The notes beneath the pieces were generated by a model. It did no database searches. It was not told where the DNA came from and saw only the letters and a list, made by a program, of their open reading frames with translations. A DNA stretch of 45,603 nucleotides. Origin: Agromyces mediolanus. Lineage in GTDB: Bacteria > Actinomycetota > Actinomycetes > Actinomycetales > Microbacteriaceae. Position 1 is the first letter of the stretch; each line of letters begins with the position of its first letter. Below are positions 26,022 through 33,251 of this stretch, one piece after another. A program made the position numbers and the translations under genes. The stretch is from assembly GCF_014648575.1 (NCBI RefSeq), contig NZ_BMRJ01000002.1, forward strand, positions 454,015 through 499,617. The letters run 5' to 3'.

Positions 26022-26933
26022 ATGATGGATCGGAACGCGTATGGTCGGCACACATCCCGAAGGCGGCGGGCAAGTCTCGGCGCTGCTGCGTTCGGCCTTG
26101 CATTGGCCGGTGCCATCGGCGCAGTTGTTAGCCCGGCCTCTGCGGCGGAGTACACCTGGCTCTCGAAATCGGTGAACCCAAACGGGTCCTGGTACTCGGA
26201 TCGCAGCACGGGAGCAACAAGCTTTTCGCGTACTGGTGTCTCCGCGAAGATCGACGGCGCGGACGGATACACGTGGAAGACCGTCGCTTGGTACAACGGA
26301 TACTCGAACACCGGCCAAGGGATGGCGACTCAGAACGGCCCTCGTGGCTACGGGGAGACGAAGGCTCAGTTTACGTTCTTGCCTGGTACTGGGGAAAACG
26401 ATCGGATCGAGGTCAAGGCTTGGCTCCTAAATGCTGTTCTGGGGCGTTCGGCGCAACAAACGCTGGACGCGAGTGACAGCGAGAGCAACATCGAGCCTCC
26501 GGCAAGCGTGAACGTCACCGCAGCTGACCTTCGCAACGGGCAAACTGACGGATTCACGCTCACGTCATACGGAGAGACTGGTGGCGGTGAACTCTGGTCC
26601 GGTGTGACAAGTGATGGCGAGACCTGCATCTTCGTTCTGCAGGACGAGGAGTATGTCGGCTCGAGTTGCGCGGAAGCTGCGAGCTTTGCAGCGCACGGCC
26701 TCAGTCTGCACATGGAGGGTCCGAATGAGTCGCTCCAAGTCGCGCTCGCTCCTTCGGGCGGGATAACTGAGGAAGCCGCCGCGGCGGCAGGCCTTGTGCG
26801 GCTCACCGATGCGGTCGCGATTAATGCCGGTGAACCAGTCAGCGGGCATGTCGTTGCGAGAAGCGGAACGACGAATCGGTCCGCTGTCGCAGCTCCCACG
26901 ACTATCGTGTTGGTCAAGGGACCGGGCGCGTAG
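26022..26933 (+). CDS. Unknown secreted protein
   Basis: 303 residues (302 if the second of two adjacent ATGs is used); AGGAG precedes by 4 or 7 bases, favouring 26025 slightly. The twin-Arg-like start HTSRRRRASLG and hydrophobic stretch FGLALAGAIGAVVSPASA indicate a signal peptide cleaved near ASA|AEY, possibly Tat-type. The mature protein has an aromatic, Ser/Gly/Asn-rich N-terminal half (TWLSKSVNPNGSWYSD). The C-terminal half has one cysteine pair (GETCIFVLQDEEYVGSSC). No family is recognised. Codon use is less GC-biased than in neighbours, pointing to acquisition. The small membrane protein gene follows after 17 bases and is probably cotranscribed. Confidence 0.8.
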   Translation: MMDRNAYGRHTSRRRRASLGAAAFGLALAGAIGAVVSPASAAEYTWLSKSVNPNGSWYSDRSTGATSFSRTGVSAKIDGADGYTWKTVAWYNGYSNTGQGMATQNGPRGYGETKAQFTFLPGTGENDRIEVKAWLLNAVLGRSAQQTLDASDSESNIEPPASVNVTAADLRNGQTDGFTLTSYGETGGGELWSGVTSDGETCIFVLQDEEYVGSSCAEAASFAAHGLSLHMEGPNESLQVALAPSGGITEEAAAAAGLVRLTDAVAINAGEPVSGHVVARSGTTNRSAVAAPTTIVLVKGPGA

Positions 26934-26950
26934 AGCGAAAGGTGGCCGCC

Positions 26951-27127
26951 ATGGACGATCAGCACAGGCAAGAATTCGGCCAGATGCCTGGCATGAGCGA
27001 AGCCCCGCTCAATCCGTCGTTTCGTGACGGCCCCGCCTCGAAGCCGATGCGGGTACCGTGGTGGAAACCTGCGCTGGTCATCGTCGCGGCCGCCGGAGCA
27101 TTCATCGTGCTCGTGAACTTGGTGTAG
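26951..27127 (+). CDS. Unknown 58-residue single-TM protein
   Basis: ATG 26951 has AAAGG eight bases upstream; a GTG at 26942 in the same frame is less likely. The N-terminal 35 residues are polar (MDDQHRQEFGQMPGMSEAP) and the C-terminus is one TM helix (WWKPALVIVAAAGAFIVLVN). It begins 17 bases after the secreted-protein gene inside the same lower-GC segment, so the pair may act together, for example as a secreted factor and its membrane partner. That role is only a guess from position. No family is recognised. Confidence 0.6.
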   Translation: MDDQHRQEFGQMPGMSEAPLNPSFRDGPASKPMRVPWWKPALVIVAAAGAFIVLVNLV

Positions 27128-27132
27128 TCGGG

Positions 27133-27183
27133 CGCAGCCGCGATCTCGCGCCGGCCCGGCCGGCGGCGCCCGGGGTGATGCCG
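27133..27183 (+). repeat. 51-bp direct repeat, right copy (orphan 3' end of a wall-protein gene)
   Basis: Matches 25806-25856 at 49 of 51 positions and still encodes the RRPGRRR-type tail plus stop, but has no gene body in front of it. It begins six bases after the stop of the small membrane-protein gene. Confidence 0.9.
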
Positions 27184-27388
27184 CTCGAAGCCGCGCTGTC
27201 AACCCCTATCCTGCGACGCCCGCCGGGTGTGGAATGAACCCGTCGCACTAGGGAGCGATCAACGCACGGAATGGGGTGGCCCGGTGCGCGGTCTCGGACC
27301 GCGAGCCGGGCCTATTCCGTGCCGGGAGCCCTGCGGCCTTCCGTGTCGGCGATGGTCATGGAGGCGTGCGTTCGTCGGAGGCGCGACG

Positions 27389-27394
27389 TACGGT
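27389..27394 (+). promoter_or_regulatory. -10 box for a leaderless 48-residue protein
   Basis: TACGGT, then seven bases, then ATG 27402. No clear -35 box. Confidence 0.4.
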
Positions 27395-27401
27395 CGAAAG
27401 C

Positions 27402-27548
27402 ATGAAGGTCACGATCATCGCGACGAACCCGTCATCGGGCGAGGCGGTCGTCGTCGAGGCCGACGGCGCCGACGAGCAGACCGCGACGGCCGCGGCGAAG
27501 GCGCAGATCCCCGAGGGCTGGAAGGCCGTCAGCATCCGCCGGGTGTGA
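27402..27548 (+). CDS. Small unknown protein, 48 residues
   Basis: The peptide begins MKVTIIATNPSSGEAVVVEA and ends EGWKAVSIRRV. Its alternating hydrophobic pattern fits a small beta-sheet domain. It has no signal peptide or TM helix, so it is probably cytoplasmic. A TACGGT box seven bases before the ATG fits a leaderless transcript and supports this start over an in-frame upstream extension. It converges with the GIY-YIG gene, 25 bases away. No family was recognised; codon bias resembles the flanking chromosome. Confidence 0.6.
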   Translation: MKVTIIATNPSSGEAVVVEADGADEQTATAAAKAQIPEGWKAVSIRRV

Positions 27549-27573
27549 GTCCGGGGCGGGCGCGGGCCGGCGC

Positions 27574-28137
27574 TCAGGCGAACGCGGCGGCGCGCGCCGC
27601 CAGCCACTCGTCGTACTGCGCCCACGGATCGTCGACGCCGAGCGCGAGCGCGGCGACGTGCGCGTCGAGCTCGGCCGTGCGCTCGAACCACTCGGTGCCC
27701 GGGATGCGGGAGACCGCGAACTGCTCGTGCCGGCGGCGCTCGCTCGCCCGGCCCCCGGGCTCGAGCGCGAGCAGCTCGTCGTGGGGGAGCGCGGCGACCC
27801 GGGCCCGCAGCCGCCCGCTCGTGCCGATCTTGATGCGGTCGTCGAAGCGCAGGTAGTACACGACCTCGACGACGGGAGCGCCGAACTCGCGGTCGGGCAC
27901 GTCGCCGGCGCGCCAGCCGCAGCGCTCGCACAGGGTGCCGTCGGGGTAGCGCACGCCCACCCGGCCGCCGCAGGCGAGGCAGGGCGAGAGCAGCAGCCCG
28001 CGCGCGCCGAACTCGCCCTCGGCCCAGTCGAGCGCGACGGCGAGGTGGGCCGCGCAGAGTGCGAGCGGCGCACCGGGCGCCGTCGGCGTCGGGCAGGGGG
28101 CGCCCGAGGCATCCGTCAGTGCGCAGCGCTCGTCCAC
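27574..28137 (-). CDS. GIY-YIG / T5orf172-type nuclease-domain protein with zinc-binding cysteines
   Basis: 187 residues from GTG 28137. The start is supported by TACGGT six bases upstream. The N-terminal half has cysteine/histidine pairs that look like zinc sites: CALTDASGAPC with LCAAH, and CLACGG with CERCGW. The C-terminal half has VVEVVYYLRFDDRIKIGTSG, the GIY-YIG-like strand pair of the T5orf172/MUG113 group, followed by a conserved RRRHEQF stretch and GTEWFE. Family members are presumed DNA-acting nucleases, though few have a known role. It lies 50 bases after the glycosyltransferase gene on the same strand. Confidence 0.8.
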   Translation of the reverse strand: MDERCALTDASGAPCPTPTAPGAPLALCAAHLAVALDWAEGEFGARGLLLSPCLACGGRVGVRYPDGTLCERCGWRAGDVPDREFGAPVVEVVYYLRFDDRIKIGTSGRLRARVAALPHDELLALEPGGRASERRRHEQFAVSRIPGTEWFERTAELDAHVAALALGVDDPWAQYDEWLAARAAAFA

Positions 28138-28143
28138 GCCTGC

Positions 28144-28149
28144 ACCGTA
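28144..28149 (-). promoter_or_regulatory. -10 box for the leaderless GIY-YIG gene
   Basis: Minus-strand TACGGT, six bases, then GTG 28137. Confidence 0.45.
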
Positions 28150-28187
28150 CGCCGCACCGGCGACATCGACGCCGCGGATGCCCCGGC

Positions 28188-29735
28188 TCAGCGCCGCGCG
28201 CGGACGGGGCGGAGCACCGTGCGCAGCACTGGGCCGAGCGGCGAACGCGACACGGCACGTCGGAGCCGCTGCAGCCGGGACTGCGGCGTCGCGCGCCGCC
28301 GCTCGAGGGCGCGCTCGAACTCGAGCGCCCACTTCGCGACCACCCGGTCCTCGTCGAAGTCGCGCGCGGCCTGCATCGCCCGCCGGCGCATCGCGGACAC
28401 GCGGGCGGCGGGCATCGCCTCCAACCGCTGCACGGCGCGGGCGAGCCCGGCGACGTCGCCCTCCGGCACCAGGAAGCCGTTCCGCCCGTCGCGGATCAGA
28501 TCGGCGGGGCCGTAGCGGATGTCGTAGGCGATCGGCAGGCAGCCCGCGGCCATGCTCTCGACGAGGACGAGCGGGAAGCCCTCCGAACGGGAGGTCAGCA
28601 GCATGAACGAGGCGCCGTCGAGGTGCTGCCTCGCCGACGGGTCGTAGCCGTGCAGCACCACGCCCGGCGCCTCGGCGGCGAGCGCCTCGATCTCGGCGCG
28701 GCACTCGCCGTCGCCGTACACGTCGAGCCGCACGGGCGTCGCCCGCCCCTCGTTGGCGATGGCCATCGCGCGCACCGCGTGCTGCACCCGCTTGCGGCGG
28801 GTGAGCGCGGCGAGCACCACGCCGCCCGCGCGCGGGCGCACGATCGTCGGTGCGGCGTCGGCGCGGGCGGGGCGCGCGTTGGGGATGACGACCACGTTGG
28901 GGCGGGCGCCGACGAGCTCGGCGACCTCCTGCGCCTGGCGCTTCGACAGCAGCGCGACGAGGTCGAACTCGTCGATGCGGTCGAAGACCTCCCGCCGGGA
29001 GGCGCGGACCGGATGCGTCTCGCCGCCGCCCGAGCGGTGCGAAGCGTGCACGACGTGCGCCGTGACGACGTGCTTGCGCCGATAGCCGAGCATGAACGGG
29101 GCGATCGTCTTGCTGTCGACGATCATGAAGCTGCGCTCGCCGGCCGTGAGCGCGTCGAGCCAGGCCGTGTAGAGGTGCCAGATGCGCGCCCACGAGCGCA
29201 CCGGCTCGCCGTGCGCGTCGCAGAGCACGACCGAGCGGCCGCCGAGGGCGCCGCGCTCCTTCGTGTCGCGGCGGTCGCTCAGCAGGAGCGTGCCGTCGGC
29301 GCGCAGGTGGTCGATCTGCAGGAGCCGGCCGTCGGCGTCGTGCCGGAGCCGCGCCATCACGCGGTCGCCGCGGCGCAGCAGCTCGTCGGCCTCGGCCTCG
29401 CCGAGCGGGGTGAAGGCGTCGCGGTCGAGGCGGAGCGAGCCGCCGGGCAGCGGATGCTCCCGCAGCCACTCGTACAGGTTGCGCAGCCGCACGCCGTCGG
29501 CGAGGGCGCCGCGAGCGCGGAGCCCTGCCTCGAGCCCCGGCACGTCGGGGTGGGCGTCGAAGGTCAGCACGTCGACCGGGGTGCCCGCGAGCCGCGCGAA
29601 GGAGGCGCAGCGCGCGAGCATCGCCTGCGTCATGCCGCCGTAGTCGCTCGGAATCGCCCACGTCACCGCGAACTGCCGCCCCCGCGGCATCCGCACCTGC
29701 GGCGCAGTCCGCACCGCCACCCCCCGATCGCTCAT
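28188..29735 (-). CDS. Glycosyltransferase family 4-type protein
   Basis: 515 residues, cytoplasmic or membrane-peripheral. The N-terminal half has a binding loop around WAIPSDYGGMTQAML. A central stretch (DADGRLLQIDHLRADGTLLL) recalls poly(glycerol-phosphate) glucosyltransferases of the TagE type. The C-terminal Rossmann half has VVLAALTRRKRVQHAVRAM and the retaining-enzyme motif SRSEGFPLVLVESMAAG (EX7E). The very basic C-terminal tail (RLQRLRRAVSRSP) may bind membrane. It probably decorates wall teichoic-acid-like or other glycopolymers, but the acceptor is unknown. A TACCGT box six bases before ATG 29735 supports this start. Confidence 0.88.
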   Translation of the reverse strand: MSDRGVAVRTAPQVRMPRGRQFAVTWAIPSDYGGMTQAMLARCASFARLAGTPVDVLTFDAHPDVPGLEAGLRARGALADGVRLRNLYEWLREHPLPGGSLRLDRDAFTPLGEAEADELLRRGDRVMARLRHDADGRLLQIDHLRADGTLLLSDRRDTKERGALGGRSVVLCDAHGEPVRSWARIWHLYTAWLDALTAGERSFMIVDSKTIAPFMLGYRRKHVVTAHVVHASHRSGGGETHPVRASRREVFDRIDEFDLVALLSKRQAQEVAELVGARPNVVVIPNARPARADAAPTIVRPRAGGVVLAALTRRKRVQHAVRAMAIANEGRATPVRLDVYGDGECRAEIEALAAEAPGVVLHGYDPSARQHLDGASFMLLTSRSEGFPLVLVESMAAGCLPIAYDIRYGPADLIRDGRNGFLVPEGDVAGLARAVQRLEAMPAARVSAMRRRAMQAARDFDEDRVVAKWALEFERALERRRATPQSRLQRLRRAVSRSPLGPVLRTVLRPVRARR

Positions 29736-29741
29736 GCGACG

Positions 29742-29747
29742 ACGGTA
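29742..29747 (-). promoter_or_regulatory. -10 box for the leaderless glycosyltransferase gene
   Basis: Minus-strand TACCGT, six bases, then ATG 29735. Confidence 0.45.
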
Positions 29748-29802
29748 GCGGCGGAGCCTTGGCGCCGGCTGGGCGGCCCCTGTGCGCCGCGGCCCGTCGC
29801 GC

Positions 29803-30792
29803 TCAGTAGCGCAGTGTCGTGAGCACCGCCAGGTGGTCGCTCGCGCCGGCGGGGATCACGGTGTTCTCGACCGGCGTCAGCCCGCGCTGGAAGAGGTGGT
29901 CGATGCGGGCGACCGGGAACGCGGCCGGCCAGGTGAAGCCGAACGACGGCTCCGACTGGCCCGGTTCGCTCAGCGTGCGCCGGATGCCCGCGAGCGCGGG
30001 ATCGGTCGACGCCGCGTTGAAGTCGCCGAGCGCGACCACCCGTTCGTTCTCGTCGCGGTCGATGACGGCGGAGAGCTCGTCGAGCATCGTGTCACGGTCG
30101 GACTGGGCGCCCGGCCGCAGCGAGGCGGCGTGCACGACGTAGACGCTGACGAGGCCCGCCGGCGCCGAGATGTCGACCGTGAGCGCCCGGTTCCAGCCGA
30201 GGCCGAGCTCGAGCGGACGGGCGTTCGAGATCGGCGAGGTGCTCCAGATGCCGACGGTGCCCACCGCGTAGGAGTACGGATGGCTCGCCTCGAGCGCGGC
30301 ATCCGCCTGCGCCCTGGCGTCGCCCTCGAGCTCGGTGAGCGCGATGACGTCGGCACCCGCGGCGACGAGCGTCGTCGCGGAGTCGGCCGCCGTGCCCGAG
30401 AGAGCCTCGACGTTCTGGCTCGCGAAGACGAGCTCGGCCGGGGCCTCCGCGGCGTCCGCCGCGCCGACGCCGTCCGAGGCGGGCAGCCAGGCGAAGGAGG
30501 GGCCGACGGCGAACGCCCAGGCGATGGCGGGCACGAGGGCGACGAGCCAGGTGCGGCCACGCACCGCGAGCGCGGCGACGAGCAGCGGCACGAGCAGCAG
30601 CCCGAGCCAGGGCAGCGCGGTCGACACCGCCGAGCCGACGAAGCCGGGCACGAGGCCGAGCAGCACCACCGCCGTGAACGCGAGCGCCAGGACCGCGACC
30701 GCTCGGCGGCGGCCCAGCCCGCGCCGCGCATCGGGGCCGCGGGCAGGCGCGGCGGCCGACGTGGCTGGGGGCTGGGGAAGCGTGCGCGTCAT
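29803..30792 (-). CDS. Membrane-anchored endonuclease/exonuclease/phosphatase-family protein
   Basis: 329 residues. About three N-terminal TM segments (AVAVLALAFTAVVLLGLVP, LPWLGLLLVPLLVAALAV, WLVALVPAIAWAFAV) are followed by an extracellular EEP domain. Catalytic motifs are FASQNVEAL (Asn), DVIALTELE (Glu), VVALGDFNAA (Asp/Asn), RIDHLF and GASDHLAV (Asp/His). Such proteins hydrolyse phosphodiesters in nucleic acids, lipids or wall polymers; the outside location suggests an extracellular substrate. The start is taken as ATG 30792, with a TACGGT -10 box at 30825-30830 giving a short leader. It is divergent from the helicase gene. Confidence 0.85.
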   Translation of the reverse strand: MTRTLPQPPATSAAAPARGPDARRGLGRRRAVAVLALAFTAVVLLGLVPGFVGSAVSTALPWLGLLLVPLLVAALAVRGRTWLVALVPAIAWAFAVGPSFAWLPASDGVGAADAAEAPAELVFASQNVEALSGTAADSATTLVAAGADVIALTELEGDARAQADAALEASHPYSYAVGTVGIWSTSPISNARPLELGLGWNRALTVDISAPAGLVSVYVVHAASLRPGAQSDRDTMLDELSAVIDRDENERVVALGDFNAASTDPALAGIRRTLSEPGQSEPSFGFTWPAAFPVARIDHLFQRGLTPVENTVIPAGASDHLAVLTTLRY

Positions 30793-30824
30793 AGTGGGGA
30801 ACGGCCGTGGGGGACCTGGCTCCG

Positions 30825-30830
30825 ACCGTA
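30825..30830 (-). promoter_or_regulatory. Possible -10 box for the EEP-family gene
   Basis: Minus-strand TACGGT ends 32 bases before ATG 30792. No convincing -35 box. Confidence 0.3.
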
Positions 30831-30870
30831 CCGCCTCGAGCTGCACAGGCGCTGGACATCCTGCGAGGAC

Positions 30871-30876
30871 TACCCT
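30871..30876 (+). promoter_or_regulatory. Possible -10 box for the DEAD-box helicase gene
   Basis: TACCCT is followed by GGAGC and GTG 30882. The GGAG is too close to serve as a normal ribosome-binding site, so leaderless initiation is the better reading. Confidence 0.4.
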
Positions 30877-30881
30877 GGAGC

Positions 30882-32843
30882 GTGACCTCTGACGACTTCC
30901 CGACGCCCGACCCGGCCGACGCAGCACCCACCGCCGGTACTGCCGAGGCCGAGGAGTCCGCCGTCGACGCTCCCGCGGACGCCCCGTCCGACGCCCCCGC
31001 CGAGCCCGCCTCGCCCTCCGGCTTCGCCGCGCTCGGCCTCGACGGCCCCGTGCTCGCCGCGCTCGACGACGTGGGCTACGAGACCCCCTCCGCCATCCAG
31101 GCCGCGACGATCCCGCTGCTCCTCGAAGGCCGCGACGTCGTCGGCCTCGCCCAGACCGGCACCGGCAAGACGGCGGCGTTCGCGCTGCCCATCCTCGCCC
31201 GCCTCGACCTCGACGTGCGCGAGCCGCAGGCGCTCGTGCTCGCCCCGACGCGCGAGCTCGCGCTGCAGGTCTGCGAGGCCTTCGAGCGCTACGCCGCGCA
31301 CCTGCCCGGCGTGCACATCCTGCCGGTGTACGGCGGGCAGGGCTACGGGGTGCAGCTCTCCGCCCTCCGCCGCGGCGTGCACGTCGTCGTCGGCACGCCC
31401 GGCCGCATCATGGACCACCTCGACCGGGGCACGCTCGACCTCTCCGGCATCCGCTACCTCGTGCTCGACGAGGCCGACGAGATGCTGCGCATGGGCTTCG
31501 CCGAGGACGTCGAGTCGATCCTCGCCGACACCCCCGACGACAAGCAGGTCGCCCTGTTCTCGGCCACGATGCCGGCGATGATCCGGCGGATGTCGCAGCA
31601 GTACCTGCACGACCCGGAGGAGGTGCGCGTCGCGGGCAAGACGCAGACCTCGGCGAACATCACCCAGCGCCACCTCGTCGTCTCGCACATGCAGAAGCTC
31701 GACGCCCTCACCCGCATCCTCGAGGTCGAGAACTTCGAGGGCATGATCGTCTTCGTCCGCACGAAGAACGCCACCGAGGAGCTCGCCGAGAAGCTGCGCG
31801 CCCGCGGCTTCTCCGCCGCCGCGATCAACGGCGACCTCGCCCAGGCGCAGCGGGAGCGCACGGTCGAGCAGCTGAAGTCGGGCGCGCTCGACATCCTGGT
31901 GGCGACGGATGTCGCGGCCCGCGGCCTCGACGTCGACCGCATCAGCCACGTCGTGAACTACGACATCCCGACCGACTCGGAGCCCTACGTGCACCGCATC
32001 GGCCGCACCGGCCGCGCCGGCCGCACGGGCGACGCGATCAGCTTCGTCACGCCGCGCGAGCGCGGCCTCCTGGCCCGCATCGAGAAGGCGACGCGGCAGC
32101 CGATCGCGCAGATGCCGCTGCCGAGCGTCGACGAGGTGAACGAGACCCGGCTCGCCCGATTCGACGACCGCATCACCGCGGCCCTCGACGAGACGAGCCG
32201 CATCGAGGCGTTCCGCGACATCATCGCCCACTACGTGCGCCACCACGACGTGCCCGAGGTCGACGTGGCCGCCGCGCTCGCCGTGGTCGGCCAGGGCGAG
32301 TCGCCGCTGCTGCTCGAGCCCGACCCCGAGCCCCGCTTCGAGCGCGGCCGGCGCGACGAGGAGCGGCGCGGACGCCAGCGCGACGGCGACGACCGCGGAC
32401 GCGAGCGCCGCGACCGCGACGATCGCGACGGCGGCCGGGAGCGGCCCGAGCGCCGTCGCCGCGGCGACGCCGGGGAGCTGCAGAGCTACCGCATCGCGGT
32501 CGGCCGCCGGCACCGGGTCGAGCCGCGGCAGATCGTCGGCGCGCTCGCGAACGAGGGCGGGCTGCGCCGCGAGGACTTCGGGCGCATCCAGATCCGCGGC
32601 GACTTCTCGCTCGTGGAGCTGCCCGCCGAGCTGCCGCGCGACGTGCTCGACCGGCTCGAGGGCACCCGCATCTCGGGCCGGCTGATCGAGCTGCGCCCCG
32701 ACCGCGGCGGCCCCCAGCGCTTCGACCGCGACGCGGACCGCGGCCGCCGGCGCGACGACGACCGCGGATCCCGGCGCGACGAGGAGCGGAGCGGCCCGCC
32801 GCCCCGCAAGCCGCGCCACAGCTCGCGGCGCCGCGAGGACTGA
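30882..32843 (+). CDS. DEAD/DEAH-box RNA helicase with a DbpA-type RNA-binding domain
   Basis: 653 residues from GTG 30882. An acidic Ala/Pro-rich N-terminal tail leads to the helicase core: Q-motif region GYETPSAIQ, AQTGTGKT, PTRELALQV, DEADEM, SAT, then ARGLDV and HRIGRTGRAG. A long Arg/Asp-rich linker (RDEERRGRQRDGDDRGRERR) separates the core from a C-terminal RRM-like DbpA/CsdA domain (YRIAVGRRHRVEPRQIVGAL). The tail is again basic. It acts on RNA in ribosome assembly or mRNA turnover. A longer frame from an ATG at 30807 is possible, but a TACCCT box lies inside it. Confidence 0.93.
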   Translation: MTSDDFPTPDPADAAPTAGTAEAEESAVDAPADAPSDAPAEPASPSGFAALGLDGPVLAALDDVGYETPSAIQAATIPLLLEGRDVVGLAQTGTGKTAAFALPILARLDLDVREPQALVLAPTRELALQVCEAFERYAAHLPGVHILPVYGGQGYGVQLSALRRGVHVVVGTPGRIMDHLDRGTLDLSGIRYLVLDEADEMLRMGFAEDVESILADTPDDKQVALFSATMPAMIRRMSQQYLHDPEEVRVAGKTQTSANITQRHLVVSHMQKLDALTRILEVENFEGMIVFVRTKNATEELAEKLRARGFSAAAINGDLAQAQRERTVEQLKSGALDILVATDVAARGLDVDRISHVVNYDIPTDSEPYVHRIGRTGRAGRTGDAISFVTPRERGLLARIEKATRQPIAQMPLPSVDEVNETRLARFDDRITAALDETSRIEAFRDIIAHYVRHHDVPEVDVAAALAVVGQGESPLLLEPDPEPRFERGRRDEERRGRQRDGDDRGRERRDRDDRDGGRERPERRRRGDAGELQSYRIAVGRRHRVEPRQIVGALANEGGLRREDFGRIQIRGDFSLVELPAELPRDVLDRLEGTRISGRLIELRPDRGGPQRFDRDADRGRRRDDDRGSRRDEERSGPPPRKPRHSSRRRED

Positions 32844-32864
32844 GCCGCCGCCCGCTGCAGAACC

Positions 32865-32902
32865 ACGAGTTGCCCGACTTTCCTGAAAGTCGGGCAACTC
32901 GT
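32865..32902. terminator. Palindromic unit / terminator after the helicase gene
   Basis: ACGAGTTGCCCGACTTT pairs perfectly with AAAGTCGGGCAACTCGT over 17 bp with loop CCTG, followed by TGTTTG. It lies 22 bases after the stop. Its core GTTGCCCGACTT...AAGTCGGGCAAC recurs at 45544-45584, so it belongs to a dispersed repeat family. Confidence 0.8.
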
Positions 32903-33251
32903 TGTTTGGGGGTGCTGGGCCGGCTGGCGCTCGAGGCTGGGAGCCCCCGGGCTCGGGGCCCGGGGGTCGCCGCCGGAGCAGGCTCTCGCGGCGAACGGGC
33001 GCACAGGATCGGGGGATCCGCTGCGCACCCGCCTCGACTGAGAGACGGCCCGCCGCGACGAACATGACGCGGCGCTTCCTGCGAATCCGCTGAGCGCCGG
33101 GGCCGGCTGTGTGGCCGCGTGTTGCGCCGTCTTACCCCGTGCGTCGGCGGGGGCTCGCGAGGGCCGCCGGCCGCCCCTACCGTCGTCGGGACGGCCCCGA
33201 TCCGGGCCGGGACGCCGCCTTCGACCGGGCGGGCGACGGGGGAGGCGCAGC
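32903..33251. other. Gene-free stretch between helicase and LLM monooxygenase
   Basis: No frame here has a convincing start, codon bias or family match. The only structure seen is a GC-only hairpin at 32944-32966 (CCCCCGGGC, loop TCGGG, GCCCGGGGG). The ribosome-binding site GGGGGAGG for the next gene lies at its right end. Confidence 0.5.

Larger units (their letters stand above)
25857..27132 (+). other. Lower-GC segment bracketed by direct repeats (probable insertion)
   Basis: This 1276-bp stretch has visibly more A/T and more A/T third positions than either side. It holds one secreted-protein gene and one small membrane-protein gene, and is bounded by the 51-bp repeats that copy the end of the wall-protein gene. 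No integrase, transposase or terminal inverted repeat is present. It may be a small acquired cassette, or what remains after a second, tandem wall-protein gene was replaced except for its 3' end. Confidence 0.6.

Noticed and set aside
26022..26933. A lactococcin-972-type bacteriocin
   Set aside because: It is secreted and Ser/Gly/Trp-rich at first glance, but the protein is far too long and the accompanying gene is a 58-residue TM protein, not the large membrane protein and ATPase expected for that family.
32872..33067. Short frames of 63-65 codons downstream of the helicase
   Set aside because: No ribosome-binding site, no codon bias toward the reading frame, and one overlaps the terminator hairpin.
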